Positions 10,731-22,634 of a DNA stretch of 64,000 nt are shown in pieces. The stretch lies in contig OY821517.1 of NCBI GenBank assembly GCA_963682025.1, forward strand, positions 92,501,946 to 92,565,945. Direction: 5' to 3'. Position numbers and translations under genes: made by a program. The notes beneath the pieces were generated by a model. The model saw only the letters and a list, made by a program, of their open reading frames with translations. It was not told where the DNA came from and made no database searches. The stretch's first letter is position 1, and each line of letters begins with the position of its first letter. The DNA comes from Cordilura impudica (lineage: Eukaryota; Arthropoda; Insecta; Diptera; Scathophagidae).

Positions 10731-12039
10731 CCCGAAATTATTCCCCAGTTTATTTACAAAAAGATACATTTTTATACTATTTATTATTTTTAAAATAATA
10801 ACAGTATATGCTAAACTTAATCCTAATTCATAGAAAATATTAATATAAATTTAACCTGATTTAAATATGTTTAAACTCCAAACGAACGATGATTATTCAA
10901 TTATCCGTTCCTGGCCATGATAAACGGTGTCTATGTAAATGCAATTGAATTATCAGAATGTTTCCAGATGAATAAATTTCATAACATTCCACGTTTTAAA
11001 AAAAATGGTATTTCTTTTGTAGGAAAACAAAAAAGGCAAATTTATATATATTTTTTTCTTTTTCAATATTATTGGCAATGCTTTGACCTAAGTAACTTTA
11101 AAAAGGTAAACTTGCCAAAAGTGTTTTATAAAAATAAAAATTGACATTTATTTTTTGTTTGCTTTGTTTTCTTTGTAATAGAACATTATTGTTATTAGTT
11201 GCCATGTTTTTTTTTTTTTTTTTTTGTTACTTTTTATTTGAAAAATTACAAAAAGAATTGTTTGCTTATATTTTCTTTTGCAGTCATCTTGGTACAAGCA
11301 AACTACCATTGCATTTTCTTGTTTATGCACAATTTCACATTAAGCTTTTACTATTGCCGCTCTTCAAACAATCATCATCATCCGTAAAGCAGCCTCTTTC
11401 AAGCGTATAACTAGTCTAGCAAATCCTCCAGCCATAAACCAGCACTCAGTGTCGCATCTGTTTTTTTTTTTTTTTTTTGTTCTGTGTGTGAATATAATGC
11501 AAACAAATCAAATTGAAAGAAAACATTCAAGACCAAGAACAGTATCTTATGATTTTTCAGTACGTACGTATCTATTTTTAGCTCCGTAAACTCCCGTATT
11601 TTCAGGATATACATATATACGAATAAGTTAAATGCGTTAAAGCATATTTTTTCTGCCACATCACATTATAAGTAAAATTTTTATAGTTGATCGAGAACGA
11701 CTGATAGATATTCTAAAACGGTTATAAATAATTCAAGGAGCTAATGGTGTCTGTTAATTATTTATATAAAGGTGTATTTGAATGATATGAGCTTGACATT
11801 TTTATTGAAAAAAGTGTTATCAGAATTTCTTTTCTTAGCTTTTTTCTATTTTAAATTACTTACTACTATTTTACTTTCTTTAAACTTGTATATCCTTACA
11901 AGAGATAAAAGAAAAGAAAAAATTTAGCGATTTATTTTTTCCTTGACAGTTTCCTTTTCAAAGTATTATAGTTTATATTTCAAAGAATTTGAAAAGAAGA
12001 AAATCTTATCAAAGTTCATTATTGATAACTTACAAACAC
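10731..12039. other. No gene; AT-rich with homopolymer T runs
   Basis: T-runs at about 11207-11225 and 11461-11478 produce phenylalanine-rich or lysine-rich frames on both strands that are not genes. Nothing else recognised. Confidence 0.45.
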
Positions 12040-12143
12040 TACACTCTCCTCCATCCCATAACCTATCTTCCTGAAATCAACACAATGCACTGCATTTGTA
12101 GGGGGCATCCCCTGAGTGTTGGTTAACAAAAAAAAAAAAAAAA
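12040..12143 (+). other. Possible retroelement 3' end with A tail
   Basis: GC-richer stretch ending GGGGGCATCCCCTGAGTG then TTGGTTAAC and a run of about 15 A. The sharp composition change ending in an A-run is what a LINE or SINE insertion end looks like. No coding part or target duplication was found upstream, so this is weak. Confidence 0.25.
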
Positions 12144-12871
12144 CAAGCCCTAATAAATCAAGAAAATATTAAAAGTAGATTCTACCATCTATAATTTGCT
12201 ATTCGTATTGATTTTATATAACTAAATCACAACAAAATTGTTTTTAAATCAATTTTCGCAGGAAGGCAATTCATTCAGAATTGCCAGTTTGGATTTAGTT
12301 TAGTTTTTAATTTAGGTATCATGTATGTCTTTTGTGATAAAAAAAAAAGGTTTTTTGAAAGCCAGAGCATAATGAAGTGAATAGTAAGCAAAATGGGTAT
12401 TAATTCAGAGAAGTCGTAATTTAAAAATATGTTATTTTTTATAGCTGGATATTCACAAAAAGATAGCATTAAAAAAAGGTAGAAAAAAAATTTCTTTTTT
12501 TTAATTTGACAAAAACATTCTTTTGTCGCAATTTCCGCTGTAACTTTGGAATGCAAAGCGGTAAACTAGTAAGTTAAATTGCATATTAAAGCAAGTCCCT
12601 TTATAAAAACATATTTTTTTTTTAATAAAAAGGGATAAATATATAATATATGCATTTGTCTTGGTAGTAATTTAAATTAAAATCCGATTTTTTTCGCCAA
12701 ATTCCATAATTCCACAAATTTAACTCAAAAAAGGGACATAAGACAATGTTATTATTTTTTAATGTTATTTCTGGACCAGATTTTATTATTGCTGATTGTT
12801 TGATTTGTTGGGTTTACTGGTCAGTTTTTATTTTCAGCGCAATTGAAAAACCATCAATTCGCTTTTTCTCC
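12144..12871. other. No gene recognised
   Basis: AT-rich with A/T runs; frames here are low-complexity. Nothing assignable. Confidence 0.4.
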
Positions 12872-12907
12872 TACTCGTTTCGGATGATATCCATCCATCT
12901 TCAGGGA
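12872..12907 (-). ncRNA. Candidate hammerhead-ribozyme-like core
   Basis: The minus strand reads CCCTGAAGATGGATGGATAT then CATCCGAAACGAG. This has the two conserved hammerhead boxes, CUGANGA (here CUGAAGA) and GAAAC, separated by a possible stem II GGAUG/CAUCC with loop GAUAU. One U would be bulged between CUGAAGA and the stem, and I cannot place stem III or the cleavage site with confidence. Such cores are known in Penelope-like retroelements, and a Penelope RT fragment occurs at 1935-2640, but no link between the two is visible. Confidence 0.3.
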
Positions 12908-13129
12908 GCAAATAATATATATTTTTCAACACAAATTTTTGTATGAAACAAATTTATAAGTGTTACGTCGTATTTTCAACTATTGTTTTTCTATTGTATG
13001 TTATTATTTTTTATTTTTATTGTGGATCCTATTATTTGGAAGGGGTGAAAAATTAAAAAAAAGATGTAAAAATGTTAATAAACTGCTTTTAGCCGACAAA
13101 AATATATTTTGATCAAAAAGTGTATCCAT

Positions 13130-15290
13130 AAACAATAGGTATATGAATTTTTTCTTTTTTTGAAAAAAAAAAAAAAAATATGCATGGCCGTACATGATGA
13201 GAAATGGCAAAAAAATAATAACTGCGTTTTTAGTTTTTTATTTTATTAGAAAAAAGTCCCGCACCGCCATAACCAGCCATAACCAGTGGTTTCTCGCTTA
13301 CGTTCTCTGATTTGTTTTGCTTTTTTTTTATTTTATTCCATTCTTAAAAAAAAAACTGTGAATGTTTTGCAAACTTCTGAGTACTGTGTGACTGCAAAGT
13401 AACGGTAAATTCCAGAAATCGTCTGTAAACAAACTGCAGCTGTCTACTATTGTTCATGAGCTCATCACTTCGTGCGTGCTTTCTGACTGTGTGGTTGCAT
13501 TCAGACAGAAATATTTAAATGTATATTAAATTAAAGTAATGAGTTCTAGAAAAAGGTCAAGTGCTGTTTTGAAAAATTCGGCAGTATGGGAAAATAATTT
13601 GACTCATTTTGAAAGAAGTACATCTAAAAGACGAGAAATAATTAACATAGATAAAAATTTGAATGAAATGTGAAGAATACCAAAGCAGATGGTAATAGGA
13701 TGATAAAACGCATTGGCATGAACCGAAAGAAATAGAGAAATAAGTTGTCAGATTATTGCCAAGAAATTGCTTGATTTATGGTCGAAATTAAATTTTCCAT
13801 GTGTACTTGAATCTTCGATAAAAAAGAGAAGTAGAAAAGCTTTTAGATCGTTATTGTAAATTTTTAAAGCGACCTAATGGAAACCCAACAATAGTGTTTG
13901 GATAATTATTTGATGTAACCAATCCAGAAGGCATTTGGCTAAGCATGGAAGATAAAAAGTTGTACGCACTTCAAACAAGTACGAAAGGAGATGTTGGATA
14001 CACAACATCCAAGGAAATGATTATTCATCCATCAAAAGCTACTTTATTAAAAAGAAAAGTCACGACAGCCTCGGTCACAGACAGAAATGTAACTGACACA
14101 ACAATATCGTCCCTAGAAGAAGACACAGAATTATATACTCTACATCAGACGATGATAGCTATGAACCAAGAGTTAAAAAAGTAAACTGTTCAACTAAGGC
14201 TGCAGTGAAAATGATTCAGACTTCCAACGTGAGCACGAGAAATACAGCAAAAAAATATGTAAAGAGTTGATGAAATCGTGTATTGATATTCCAACACCCT
14301 CACAAGCTGTTGTCTATAAGGCCTCAATAAAAGCAGCGGAACGTATGGAAGAAAAGTATATGGCTTCATTAAAAGAAGAAAATTGGTGTCTGCATTTTGA
14401 TGGGAAGAAATATGGTAAAAAAAGAAGTGCAGGTAGTGGTGTTGACAAACGAGCTTAAAGAAGTCAGGTTGGCGGTCATGGAGCTTCATAATGGAAAAAG
14501 TTTGACAATATTTGAAGGTGCTAATTAGATAAAAAGTTTTTAAATAGATAACTATGATATTATATTGCAATCATCAAAAAAATTTTAGATAAATTTAAAC
14601 TATGGAATTCCATTAAAATGATTATTTGTGATACAACAAATGTCAATACAGGAAAAAAAATGGAATTGTTCATTTACTGCAGACATCGTTTCAGGAAAAA
14701 TCTTTCTCACATCCGCAATATGTTGGTTGCCAACATCATGTTTTAGATTTGATTCTAAAGCATGTCATTAATGAAATGCTTGTTGCAAAATCAACGCCAC
14801 TAAATATTTCGTACGATATTTTTACAGAATTGATTACCGAATACGAAAATCTTAAACAAAACTTCAAGAAAAGCCATATCATATTGGAAATACACAGTAT
14901 CAAGTGGCGTGCTGACATGCAGTATTTGTACGAACTAGGACAAGCATTCAAATATTATGAGAAAAATAACTTATTTCCTTTTACCAAATTCCGTATATTA
15001 CCAGCACTCAGTAACGCCAGCTGGAATTCCAGAGCCATTCTGGCACTTTTAACTTTTATACTCAAACCCGAACACAGGACAGAACTTTTACCAATTTGTC
15101 AATTTATATGCAGCGCATGGTTTTTAGATCAACGTTTTCGCTACAATAACTTTTTATCTTGGTCGGTGCGTGATTTTTTTTCAATAAATTGGAAAACTAA
15201 AAACGCAGTAATTATTTTTTTGCCATTTCTCATCATGTACGGCCATGCACAATATATGTTACAAAAAAGTCATATACCTAATAAACAATC
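13130..15290 (+). mobile_element. Decayed hAT-like DNA transposon with inverted ends
   Basis: The left segment at about 13175-13230 (GGCCGTACATGATGAGAAAT, GGCAAAAAAATAAT, CTGCGTTTTTAG) is the reverse complement of about 15196-15255. The similarity goes on outward through ATAGGTATATGA at about 13135 and TCATATACCTA at about 15275. A transposase pseudogene lies between. Exact ends and a target duplication were not resolved. Confidence 0.65.
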
Positions 15291-15315
15291 TATAATTTTG
15301 TTTTATCAATTCTAT
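13539..15315 (+). pseudogene. hAT-like transposase pseudogene (same family as 59872-62176)
   Basis: Begins with ATG at 13539 (MSSRKRSSAVLKNSAVWE...) and decays into several frames. Recognisable blocks are PSQAVVYKASIKAAERMEEK and CLHFDGKKYG at about 14290-14415. Then come IICDTTNVNTGKKNGIVHLL and VGCQHHVLDLILKHVINEML at about 14620-14790, followed by a longer open stretch at 14749-15318. The order W-x-HxDGK, then DTTxxNTG, then CxHH matches the better preserved relative at 59872. These correspond to the Asp-containing strands and Cys-His patch expected of hAT-type RNase H transposases. Many stops and frameshifts; the C-terminal part runs into the right inverted repeat. Confidence 0.65.
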
Positions 15316-15789
15316 TGACGGATTTTCTTTCACTTTGGGCCAATTCTTCGATTTTCAGAAAATGAAATATAAGAAAATTTTTAAATTTTCTTTGTGGGAC
15401 TTTAAATGCTGCAAGTTCCATCAAAAAATGTTAACGGTTTCAATTAGTGGCAGGAAATAGGTCTATAATATTTTTTAAACTTAAGAAGTGGAAAGAAGAT
15501 GAGCAAATGCAAATCTGCAAACGTGGTGCCTAATTTGTTAAAATTCCTTTCAAAAAAATCGGAAAATATATGTTAAATTTGTTTTATTTTTCTAACACAT
15601 TCTCCTTATAAATCCATACACTTCGTCACAGGGGGCTTATCTAGATAATGCGATAGATAAAAAAGCAAATAATATCCCAAATCAGGAAGCATTATGATAG
15701 AAGCGGTAACCGGGCTTTCATCTGATAAAAAATATACACGTTTTTCATACAATATATTTGTAGAATTGTTTAATAACTTGCAGTAATAT
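15316..15789. other. No gene recognised
   Basis: AT-rich. Positions after about 15690 may be decayed upstream parts of the LINE at 15790, but no motif could be read. Confidence 0.4.
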
Positions 15790-16600
15790 TCCTTTCTTAA
15801 TATAATCAGTGGATTAAAAACACTATGGTCATGACTTGGGAGTTCATTTCGATAAAAGACTAAACCGCAATTCTCATATAAGAATAACATATAATAAGTC
15901 ACATGTTGTTTTATATTTTATAAAACGTTGGGCAAAAGAACTTAATGATCCTGATGTAACAAAAAATCTTTTCACGTCTTTCGTTAAACCGATACTTGAA
16001 TACGTATCAGTAATCTGGGATTTTCAGTACAAGGTCTTCACTAAGAAAAATTTTAATCAAATCAAAAACAACTCTGGCATTTTGCCTTCAATATCTGCGG
16101 TTGAATGCAGAATTAAGTCTCCTACCATATCGCAGTCGTTTAGTTCTAATAAAGCTTCCAACCTTGAAAAGTAGAAGGACCATTTTTAATATTACATTTT
16201 TCCTCAAATTATTTCATGGTAAACTTGCTTTTGAATGTTTGGAAAAATATATATAAATATTCAATCTTATGAACCTGTTTACCTGAAATTCCACAGATAA
16301 AATTATATCAATTTCGATCCAATCCGAAGAATTTGTACCGACGTGAACAAACACTATGCTTTGGTTGATATATCCGATGCTGCTAATGTGATCGAAAGAG
16401 GATTAACAATTATGTTTATAACAGTGTTTAAATTCTGTATTGTTTTTGTAAAATTTCTAAATTTTTTGTTTAGTGTAAATTCACGACCAAAAGTACATTG
16501 TTTAGACTGGTTTTTAGAATCTGGTGTAGTAAAATGAATCCCTGCTTCCACCCACGACTTTAGTTTGAGGTTTAAAATCTCCAAAGTGTAATTTTTTATT
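15790..16600 (+). pseudogene. LINE ORF2 C-terminal fragment (jockey/CR1-like)
   Basis: Post-catalytic end of a non-LTR reverse transcriptase. After a frameshift, HDLGVHFDKRLNRNSHI, then VVLYFIKRWAKELNDP, NLFTSFVKPILEYVSVIWD and, in another frame, SLKSRRTIFNITFFLKLFHG and NPKNLYRREQT. These match the usual order after the YADD palm in jockey/CR1-type elements (LGVxxD, FIKRW, YxSxVRPxLEYxSxVW, SLxxRR, terminal YRR). The catalytic domain itself is missing. An internal deletion or frameshifts lie near 16080-16200. No host function. Confidence 0.7.
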
Positions 16601-16639
16601 ATTATTAACCAACACTAAATGAATGTCCTGAGTACATTG

Positions 16640-17800
16640 TGTTAAATTCGGGAAAATAGGTTATAGGAAGGAGGAAAGAGAGAGTAGTATTTGCGGATTT
16701 TAAACTTACTGTTTATTAGATTGTAACTGTCAGAAAAGCGTTGTGTGGGTAGTTTATTCCACATACGGCTTGTTCGACTGATAAACAAATTTTTTCATGA
16801 TAGTATCTCGAGAAAGATGCTACACAACCCACATTCCGACGATGTTCCAATGCGTCAATAGATCTGGATACTGTTACAGATGAGCGCCAATGCCCTCCTT
16901 TGCATAAATATAGTATAGATTTTAAGGAGATCAGAAGGACTAACGCAATTTTTGCAAGAAGACACTTGAATGCTGCTTTCGACGCTTGAAATACATGTTC
17001 GTTCAAACAGACATTACATTGAATACTCGTGCCCAAACCAAGAGTATCTGATTCCTCAATATCTATACCACCCATATACAGATGATATTGTTGAAACCAA
17101 AGCCATAACAAAACCAAACAACATTGAGTTTTTGCGCATTGAAATGAACCCTGTTTGATTTATCCCACCATAGATTGTTAACAGGTCTTGGTAGAGTGTT
17201 TTAATTCATTTTCAGCCTTTTGCCTCCAAACTCAAAAAATCTTGGCATGAAATTGAAGAAAAATGGATGACGAATGTTGCTGTCATCTGCGAAAGACTAG
17301 ATTAAATTGAAGGTTTGACGAGAAGGAGAAAAAAAAACCTTGGAGTACCCTTGACCCATCAATGACAGCATGTATTGTGAGGTCTAGAGCAACCACTTTA
17401 CTTTCACCAGAATTGTAAATGTATCGACTCCAGTGCTCAGAAAGAAGAGCTAACAGATCTCCCGCCAACCAATTTCTATGGAAGCCATACTGTTGATCAT
17501 TAAAAAGTAAGTTGGACTCTAGATATTTGACAAGATGGTTATTGATCATGCTCTCCATCACCTTGGAGAACATAGAACAGATTGCAATTGGACGGTAATT
17601 TTCAGGGTTATTACCTCACTCAATTCAGGGATTGGTTGGACATTAGCAAATTTCCATCAGAACGGAAAGATCCGCAAGGTAGAATACCTAAAAAGGTTGA
17701 ACAATAGACCAGCAAACCTCGAAGAGCACTATTTCACCACCAGTTCTAATATACCATCCGGCGCCAGAGACTTATTTTTTAGCTTGGAAGAATAAACAAT
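16640..17800 (-). pseudogene. LINE reverse transcriptase pseudogene, second family
   Basis: Read leftwards from about 17800: KNKSLAPDGI, KFANVQPIPE, ENYRPIAI-like then CSMFSKVMESMINNHLVKYL, NDQQYGFHRNWLAGDLLALL, ESKVVALDLT (where the catalytic strand begins), DGSRVLQGF (GSVLSP-type block, damaged). After a gap with loss of the YADD region come MGGIDIEESDTL, HVFQASKAAFKCLL and SIDALEHRRNVGCVASFSRY. The blocks are in correct order for a jockey/CR1-like ORF2. At least three frameshifts and a central deletion. It lies tail to tail with the LINE fragment at 15790-16600. Confidence 0.72.
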
Positions 17801-20312
17801 TATCAGCAATTACAGTACCCAATTCATACTAAAATAGTTTTGCAAAATGTTATATACCACTCAATTAAGATGCAAATTTGAGTTGCTCTGACAAAATGGC
17901 CTCACTTGGATGACATTGACTGACCTCATCACAAATACCTGTTTAAATTAAACTATCCAAAATATTATTGTTAATGACATGGTCCTCATAAATTTCAGTT
18001 CTTTCCCATTTTTTTTACCATTTGTTTTATTTCCCAAAAATTAATAATTAATCACGACTCTATACTCAATATTATGTGCTTATTTATGCAATATAGATAA
18101 ATGGTTGTCAATCACGAATATAATAACGCATGACGTAGTTGTTACAATAATAGTTAGCATTTTGTTTCTCGTAATATCGTCTCAAGCCAAGGCATACCAA
18201 ATTCAAAATGGAGCGATATCACAAAAAATGTAACTTTTGCTTACTATAAATAAAAATAAGAAGTGCAAAGTTAAGGTAGGTCTCGGCTGATAATAAAAAA
18301 CCATAAGTCATAGGAACGAATTTGGTCCAAAAGTTGGAAAATTGGTCTGCCAATAATGTAATATGGTTGAGAAAAATTGATAATATGGATGGATAAAACA
18401 TGATAGGTTCAATGATCGGAATTATTATTGTCAAAATTCCCAACATGAGTATCACTTCCACATCAAAATCAGTCTTAGATAGAAGATAGAAGGTGCACAC
18501 AAATATATAAGGAAAAACTGATGGTAAGTGTTACATATATCATCGCAAACTCGTAATACCATCTACAACAATATTACGAGAGAAAAAAAACTATAAGAAA
18601 AGAAAAAATACAAAAAATATAATAATGAAAAACAAAACGAAGACCATCAAGAAGAAAACGAATCTATAGAAAATTTTCCAATTGAATTACGTCAAGTTTT
18701 CCATTTCAATAAAAATTTACTTTCGTGCTAAATTTAATGGACATAATTGGGTTAAGTGCATCAGGTGAGGTTGAATACAAAAAAAAGTATATAAATATAA
18801 AAATAAACCTTTTATATAGCAGCTGATTTTCTGGGATATTGCTTGTTCTCCAGAAATAGGTAAATAAATAATAAAAATTAAAAAATCTAAAGTGTCTTAC
18901 AAGCTTTTCCAAATTTCAATCAAATGAAACTTTAACGAGATGTTTTGGAAAAATTGTTCATTTGAATGTAAATTTTTGTAAATAAAATATTTACAAAGTT
19001 AATTTGTTTTCTATACCCTACATAACTTAATGGTCGGCATATTATTAGTTTGTGCTCATTTGGTTAATGAGTATGTATTTTATCACTAATTTAATAAGTG
19101 TAAAAGTAAACATAACAAATAGGACACACGGTAATTGTAACAAAAAAATATAATTTTTAAAAATTACACAGTGCAACAATGAAAAAATATACGGACTCGA
19201 CAGTATAGGTTCGATTCTACTACCAATGGGTACTAAAACCCTATGCTTAGTTTGGTGATTTTAATGACCAAAATTTTTATATGGGCCTCAAAAAAGTCTG
19301 TGGGCCCCTCAAAAAGAGGTGTCACAAATTTTTTTTCAACAGCTAATTCACACTTGGTGATACCACTTAACTATATTTGACAATAATGTAGCTAAAAATC
19401 CGTTGAACAAATCTTGCGAAAAAACAATTATGTCCTTAATTTTTTTAATTATTGGAAAACGTCATATTGGAAAAAATCGTAATTTAGAGGGACTCCTAAA
19501 TTTGCACTAACAATATTTAACAATATTTAAGTTGTAACCACGGTAAAGTTGAACAACTTTTGTGAAAATAACAATACAATCTAAACGTGTTTACTCACAC
19601 CAAATAGCTCATAAAGACCACTTTGTAGCTTAATAATGGCAGACAAAATTTTATTAGCTCTAAATCAAGTATATTACTTTATAGTTACTGGAACATAATA
19701 TTCTAAAACCAACAGGCTCCCTATAAGGTAAACGTCGATGGACACGGATATTCACTAGGTTGCATGCTAGGAGATTCAGTTTAGACTCTAGTTTTTATGC
19801 CCTTCACAGTTTGTCAAAAGCCATGTATTTTCTTTAACCATATAACGAGAGCAGTTGATTTAGCAATGAACGTCCGTCCATCTGTCTGTGGAAATCAATG
19901 TCACACCCTCAGTAACTAAGCTAGGCTTTTCGTTTTTGCACAGTATCGATTAATGACATCCGGACAGAGCGTCTGTTTAAAATCATCAAAATCGTTTATG
20001 AGATATGAATGAAAATGTAAAAAATTTTCAGAGTGGTTGCTGTTTTTCTTAAGTTATATTTTCTAACTTTTTTTTCTTATTGTTATAGTTGCAGCATTTG
20101 CTTCGCATAGCTCTAGCAAGTATTGTCACAGATTTTTTATCGTTATTCCATATAAAATAAAAACAATCGCCATGATAAAAGAATAAATATATTCTTTTTT
20201 TAAGAATTTACTTTATCGTAAAAAAAGTCCTTCTTGTTAGAAAAGCAACTTATTAAAAAAGCTGCTTTTAAGAAAAGTAAATTTTTTCAAAAAATTATCT
20301 ACATATACATAT
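17801..20312. other. No gene recognised; unassigned 2.5 kb
   Basis: Only weak signals. A minus-strand open stretch at 18219-18500 (93 codons, no ATG start) is hydrophobic and not recognised. A degraded HINE-like scrap at about 19785-19920 carries a TTTTTATGCCC start and CGTCCGTCCATCTGTCTGTG. No tRNA, rRNA or inverted repeats were noticed. Confidence 0.4.
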
Positions 20313-20897
20313 GGGGGTTTCATGTCAAGTGCACCAACTTTTGAAACCGATGTCTTCCGATCGGGATGAAATTTGCACCAAGGTAAGTCCTACTGGATAG
20401 TAGTTTAGACACAATTTCAATAAGATCGGTCCAGATCTCTCTGAGTTTGAGGGGATCAAAATTTGACATTTTGACCAAACAGGTGTTTTTTCTCATCCAT
20501 GCAACTTATTACCTATTGTACCCAGAAAATTTTCTCCCAAAGAGTTTAGATAGCTATTTATTCAATATTTCGGAAAAAAATACTTAAAAAAAAAAAAAAA
20601 AATTTAGACTTTTTTGTTTGCTAAAGTAAAGCATTTTTTGCCTTTTTTTCAAAAAGGGCATTTTTTTTTTCATAAGAAAGCTTAGGATTTTTCCTTAAAG
20701 AGATTTTTGGTCGCTTAGTGGGATGGGAGTGCGATATCTATAAAAATAAATGTTTTGTAACTCAAGACAACGGTTTTTCAATTTTTCACAAATGCACTAT
20801 TTTGAATTTTTTCCTATTTGTGTGAAAAACCTTACAAATAAAACTTATACTGAGAAACTAGACAAATTAACCTTTCCGAAGGTATGTAACATACCTT
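20313..20897 (+). repeat. Left terminal inverted repeat of the 20313-23905 element
   Basis: Shares with the right copy GCACCAACTTTTGAAACCGA, GATCCCCTC..., AACACCTGTTTGG-type blocks, two A/T-run segments and TGAGAAACTAGACAAA in inverse order. Because it lacks the HINE it serves as the undisturbed version of the right repeat. Confidence 0.85.
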
Positions 20898-20916
20898 CAT
20901 AACATAACAGAAGAGA

Positions 20917-22308
20917 ATGGTTATCTGCAACCTGAAAGAGTTATTTGCAACATTTCAATCTGAACACGAGGATGTTAGAATTGGCTTCACGAAATTAACC
21001 CAAATGAGGCCAAAAACTTGCGTTTTGGCAGAAATCAGCGGAACTCACACAGTATGCGTTTGCATTTACCATGAAAATGTTAAACTGATGTTGAAGGAAA
21101 TCAACTTAAAGTATTTAGCAGATGATTCGGCAGAAGATTTACACGATTACCGCGATTGCCTTAAATTGGCTATGTGTTCTAATGCAACAACTTCTTGCCA
21201 CTTAGGTGAATGTACCAATTGCCCGAAAACCACATTCACCAAAGAAAATTTAATCAACTCTTTAGATCGAGAATATATAGAGGAGGTCAAATTTGATTCT
21301 TGGATTCAGATTGACAGATGCACAGTGAAAACAATCATTTTAAATGTGGATGATTTTGTGGAAGAAATGTGTACAGGATTGCTAAACTTGAGAAACCATG
21401 ACTTTTTAGTCAAAGAGCAATGATCATTCTTCAAGGATTTGAAGATACATTTGAAGTCTGGTGAATTCGTTCTTTCATATGATTTCGCAGAAAATTATAA
21501 ATAAATTCTTCAGGATGCCATACAAGCATTCCACTTCAATAACGACCAAGCAACTATATTCACAGTAGTTATTTACTACATGAAAGATGAAAAACTGGAA
21601 AACAAAAGTATGGCAATCATATCCGACGATTTAAAACATGATACCGTTGCAGTCTATGAGTACCAGAAGAGAATGCTAAAATTTCTAAAATCTAAATTTA
21701 CAGTAAAGAAGGTATACTACGTTTCGGACGGAGCTCGTCAACATTTTAAAAACAAAAGTAGCTTGGCAGATCGTATGGCCCATGAAAAAGATTTTGGAAT
21801 GCCAGCTGAGTGGCATTTTCATCCTACTGCTCATGGTAAAGGAGCATGTGATGGTATTGCAGCAAACTTTAAAAGAAATGCAGCGAAGTATAGCCTCCAG
21901 TGCTCTCATCAAGATCGCATCTTAGATGCGACTGCTTTATTCCATTGGGCAAAGAGTTATTGTAAATAAACTAAAATAGTTTTTAGTAGCAAAGAGGATC
22001 ATCAGGAAACATTGAAAATACTGAAGAGCAGATTCGATGCTGCGGTAACAATCGATGGCACCGCTCAATACCATGCTTTTATACCGCTTGTCGAAAGAAG
22101 ACTCAAGTTGAAAAAGTTTTCTGCCTCTATTCAATGCGATTTCTTTCCAAAGACAACAAATAAACCAGCAGCGAAATCAACAGCTGAACCTAGTAACGCC
22201 AAGAAAGAATTGACAAAAAACGCAGTAAATAAAGGCGACAAAAAATTTACAAGACTTAAATACTTCATCAGCTACAATAAATTAAGTATAAAAACAGTTG
22301 TGATATAA
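20917..22308 (+). pseudogene. Transposase-like gene, frame kept but with three stop codons
   Basis: One reading frame (464 codons) runs from ATG 20917 to 22308, broken only by TGA 21421, TAA 21502 and TAA 21967. A possible zinc-binding cluster (C87, C94, C99, C102 of the first segment, SCHLGECTNCP) is followed by VLSYDFAENYK, VVIYYMKDEK, AIISDDLKHDTVAVYEYQ, KKVYYVSDGARQHFKNKS, FGMPAEWHFHPTAHGKGACD and YHAFIPL. DFAENY, SDGA and the AEWHF/HGKGACDG block look like the three acidic positions of an RNase H-type transposase. I know this motif set from unnamed proteins of aphids, cnidarians and other animals but not a superfamily name. An upstream in-frame stop at 20905 and the short N-terminus suggest a lost first exon. 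Confidence 0.7.
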
Positions 22309-22634
22309 ATGGATCTAATGCAATCAAGATTAAATTTTAATAAATTATTTACCTTTTTATTTTTAATATTATTATTATTATACATTAATTTAATTATTAT
22401 TAAAAATAAATAAAAAATAATAATTTTTCAACATTTCTATAGAAAAAAAGCGATTTTTTTTTTCTGAGGTTAACATATTCTGGGTATTACAGTATCGAGG
22501 GTATAAAATTTTTTTTAGGTATGTTATATACCTTCGGAAAGTTTAGTTTGTCTAGTTTCTCAGTATAAGTTTTATTTGTAAGGTTTTAGACACAAATAGG
22601 AAAAAATTCAAAATAGTGCATTTGTGAAAAATTT

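Noticed and set aside
11199..11659. Overlapping F- and K-rich frames
   Set aside because: Caused by T-runs; no motifs.
15606..15902. 98-codon minus-strand frame
   Set aside because: Overlaps the plus-strand LINE RT end whose motifs are clear.
18219..18500. Hydrophobic 93-codon minus frame, considered as a chemoreceptor exon
   Set aside because: No ATG, no recognisable receptor motif, no neighbouring exons.
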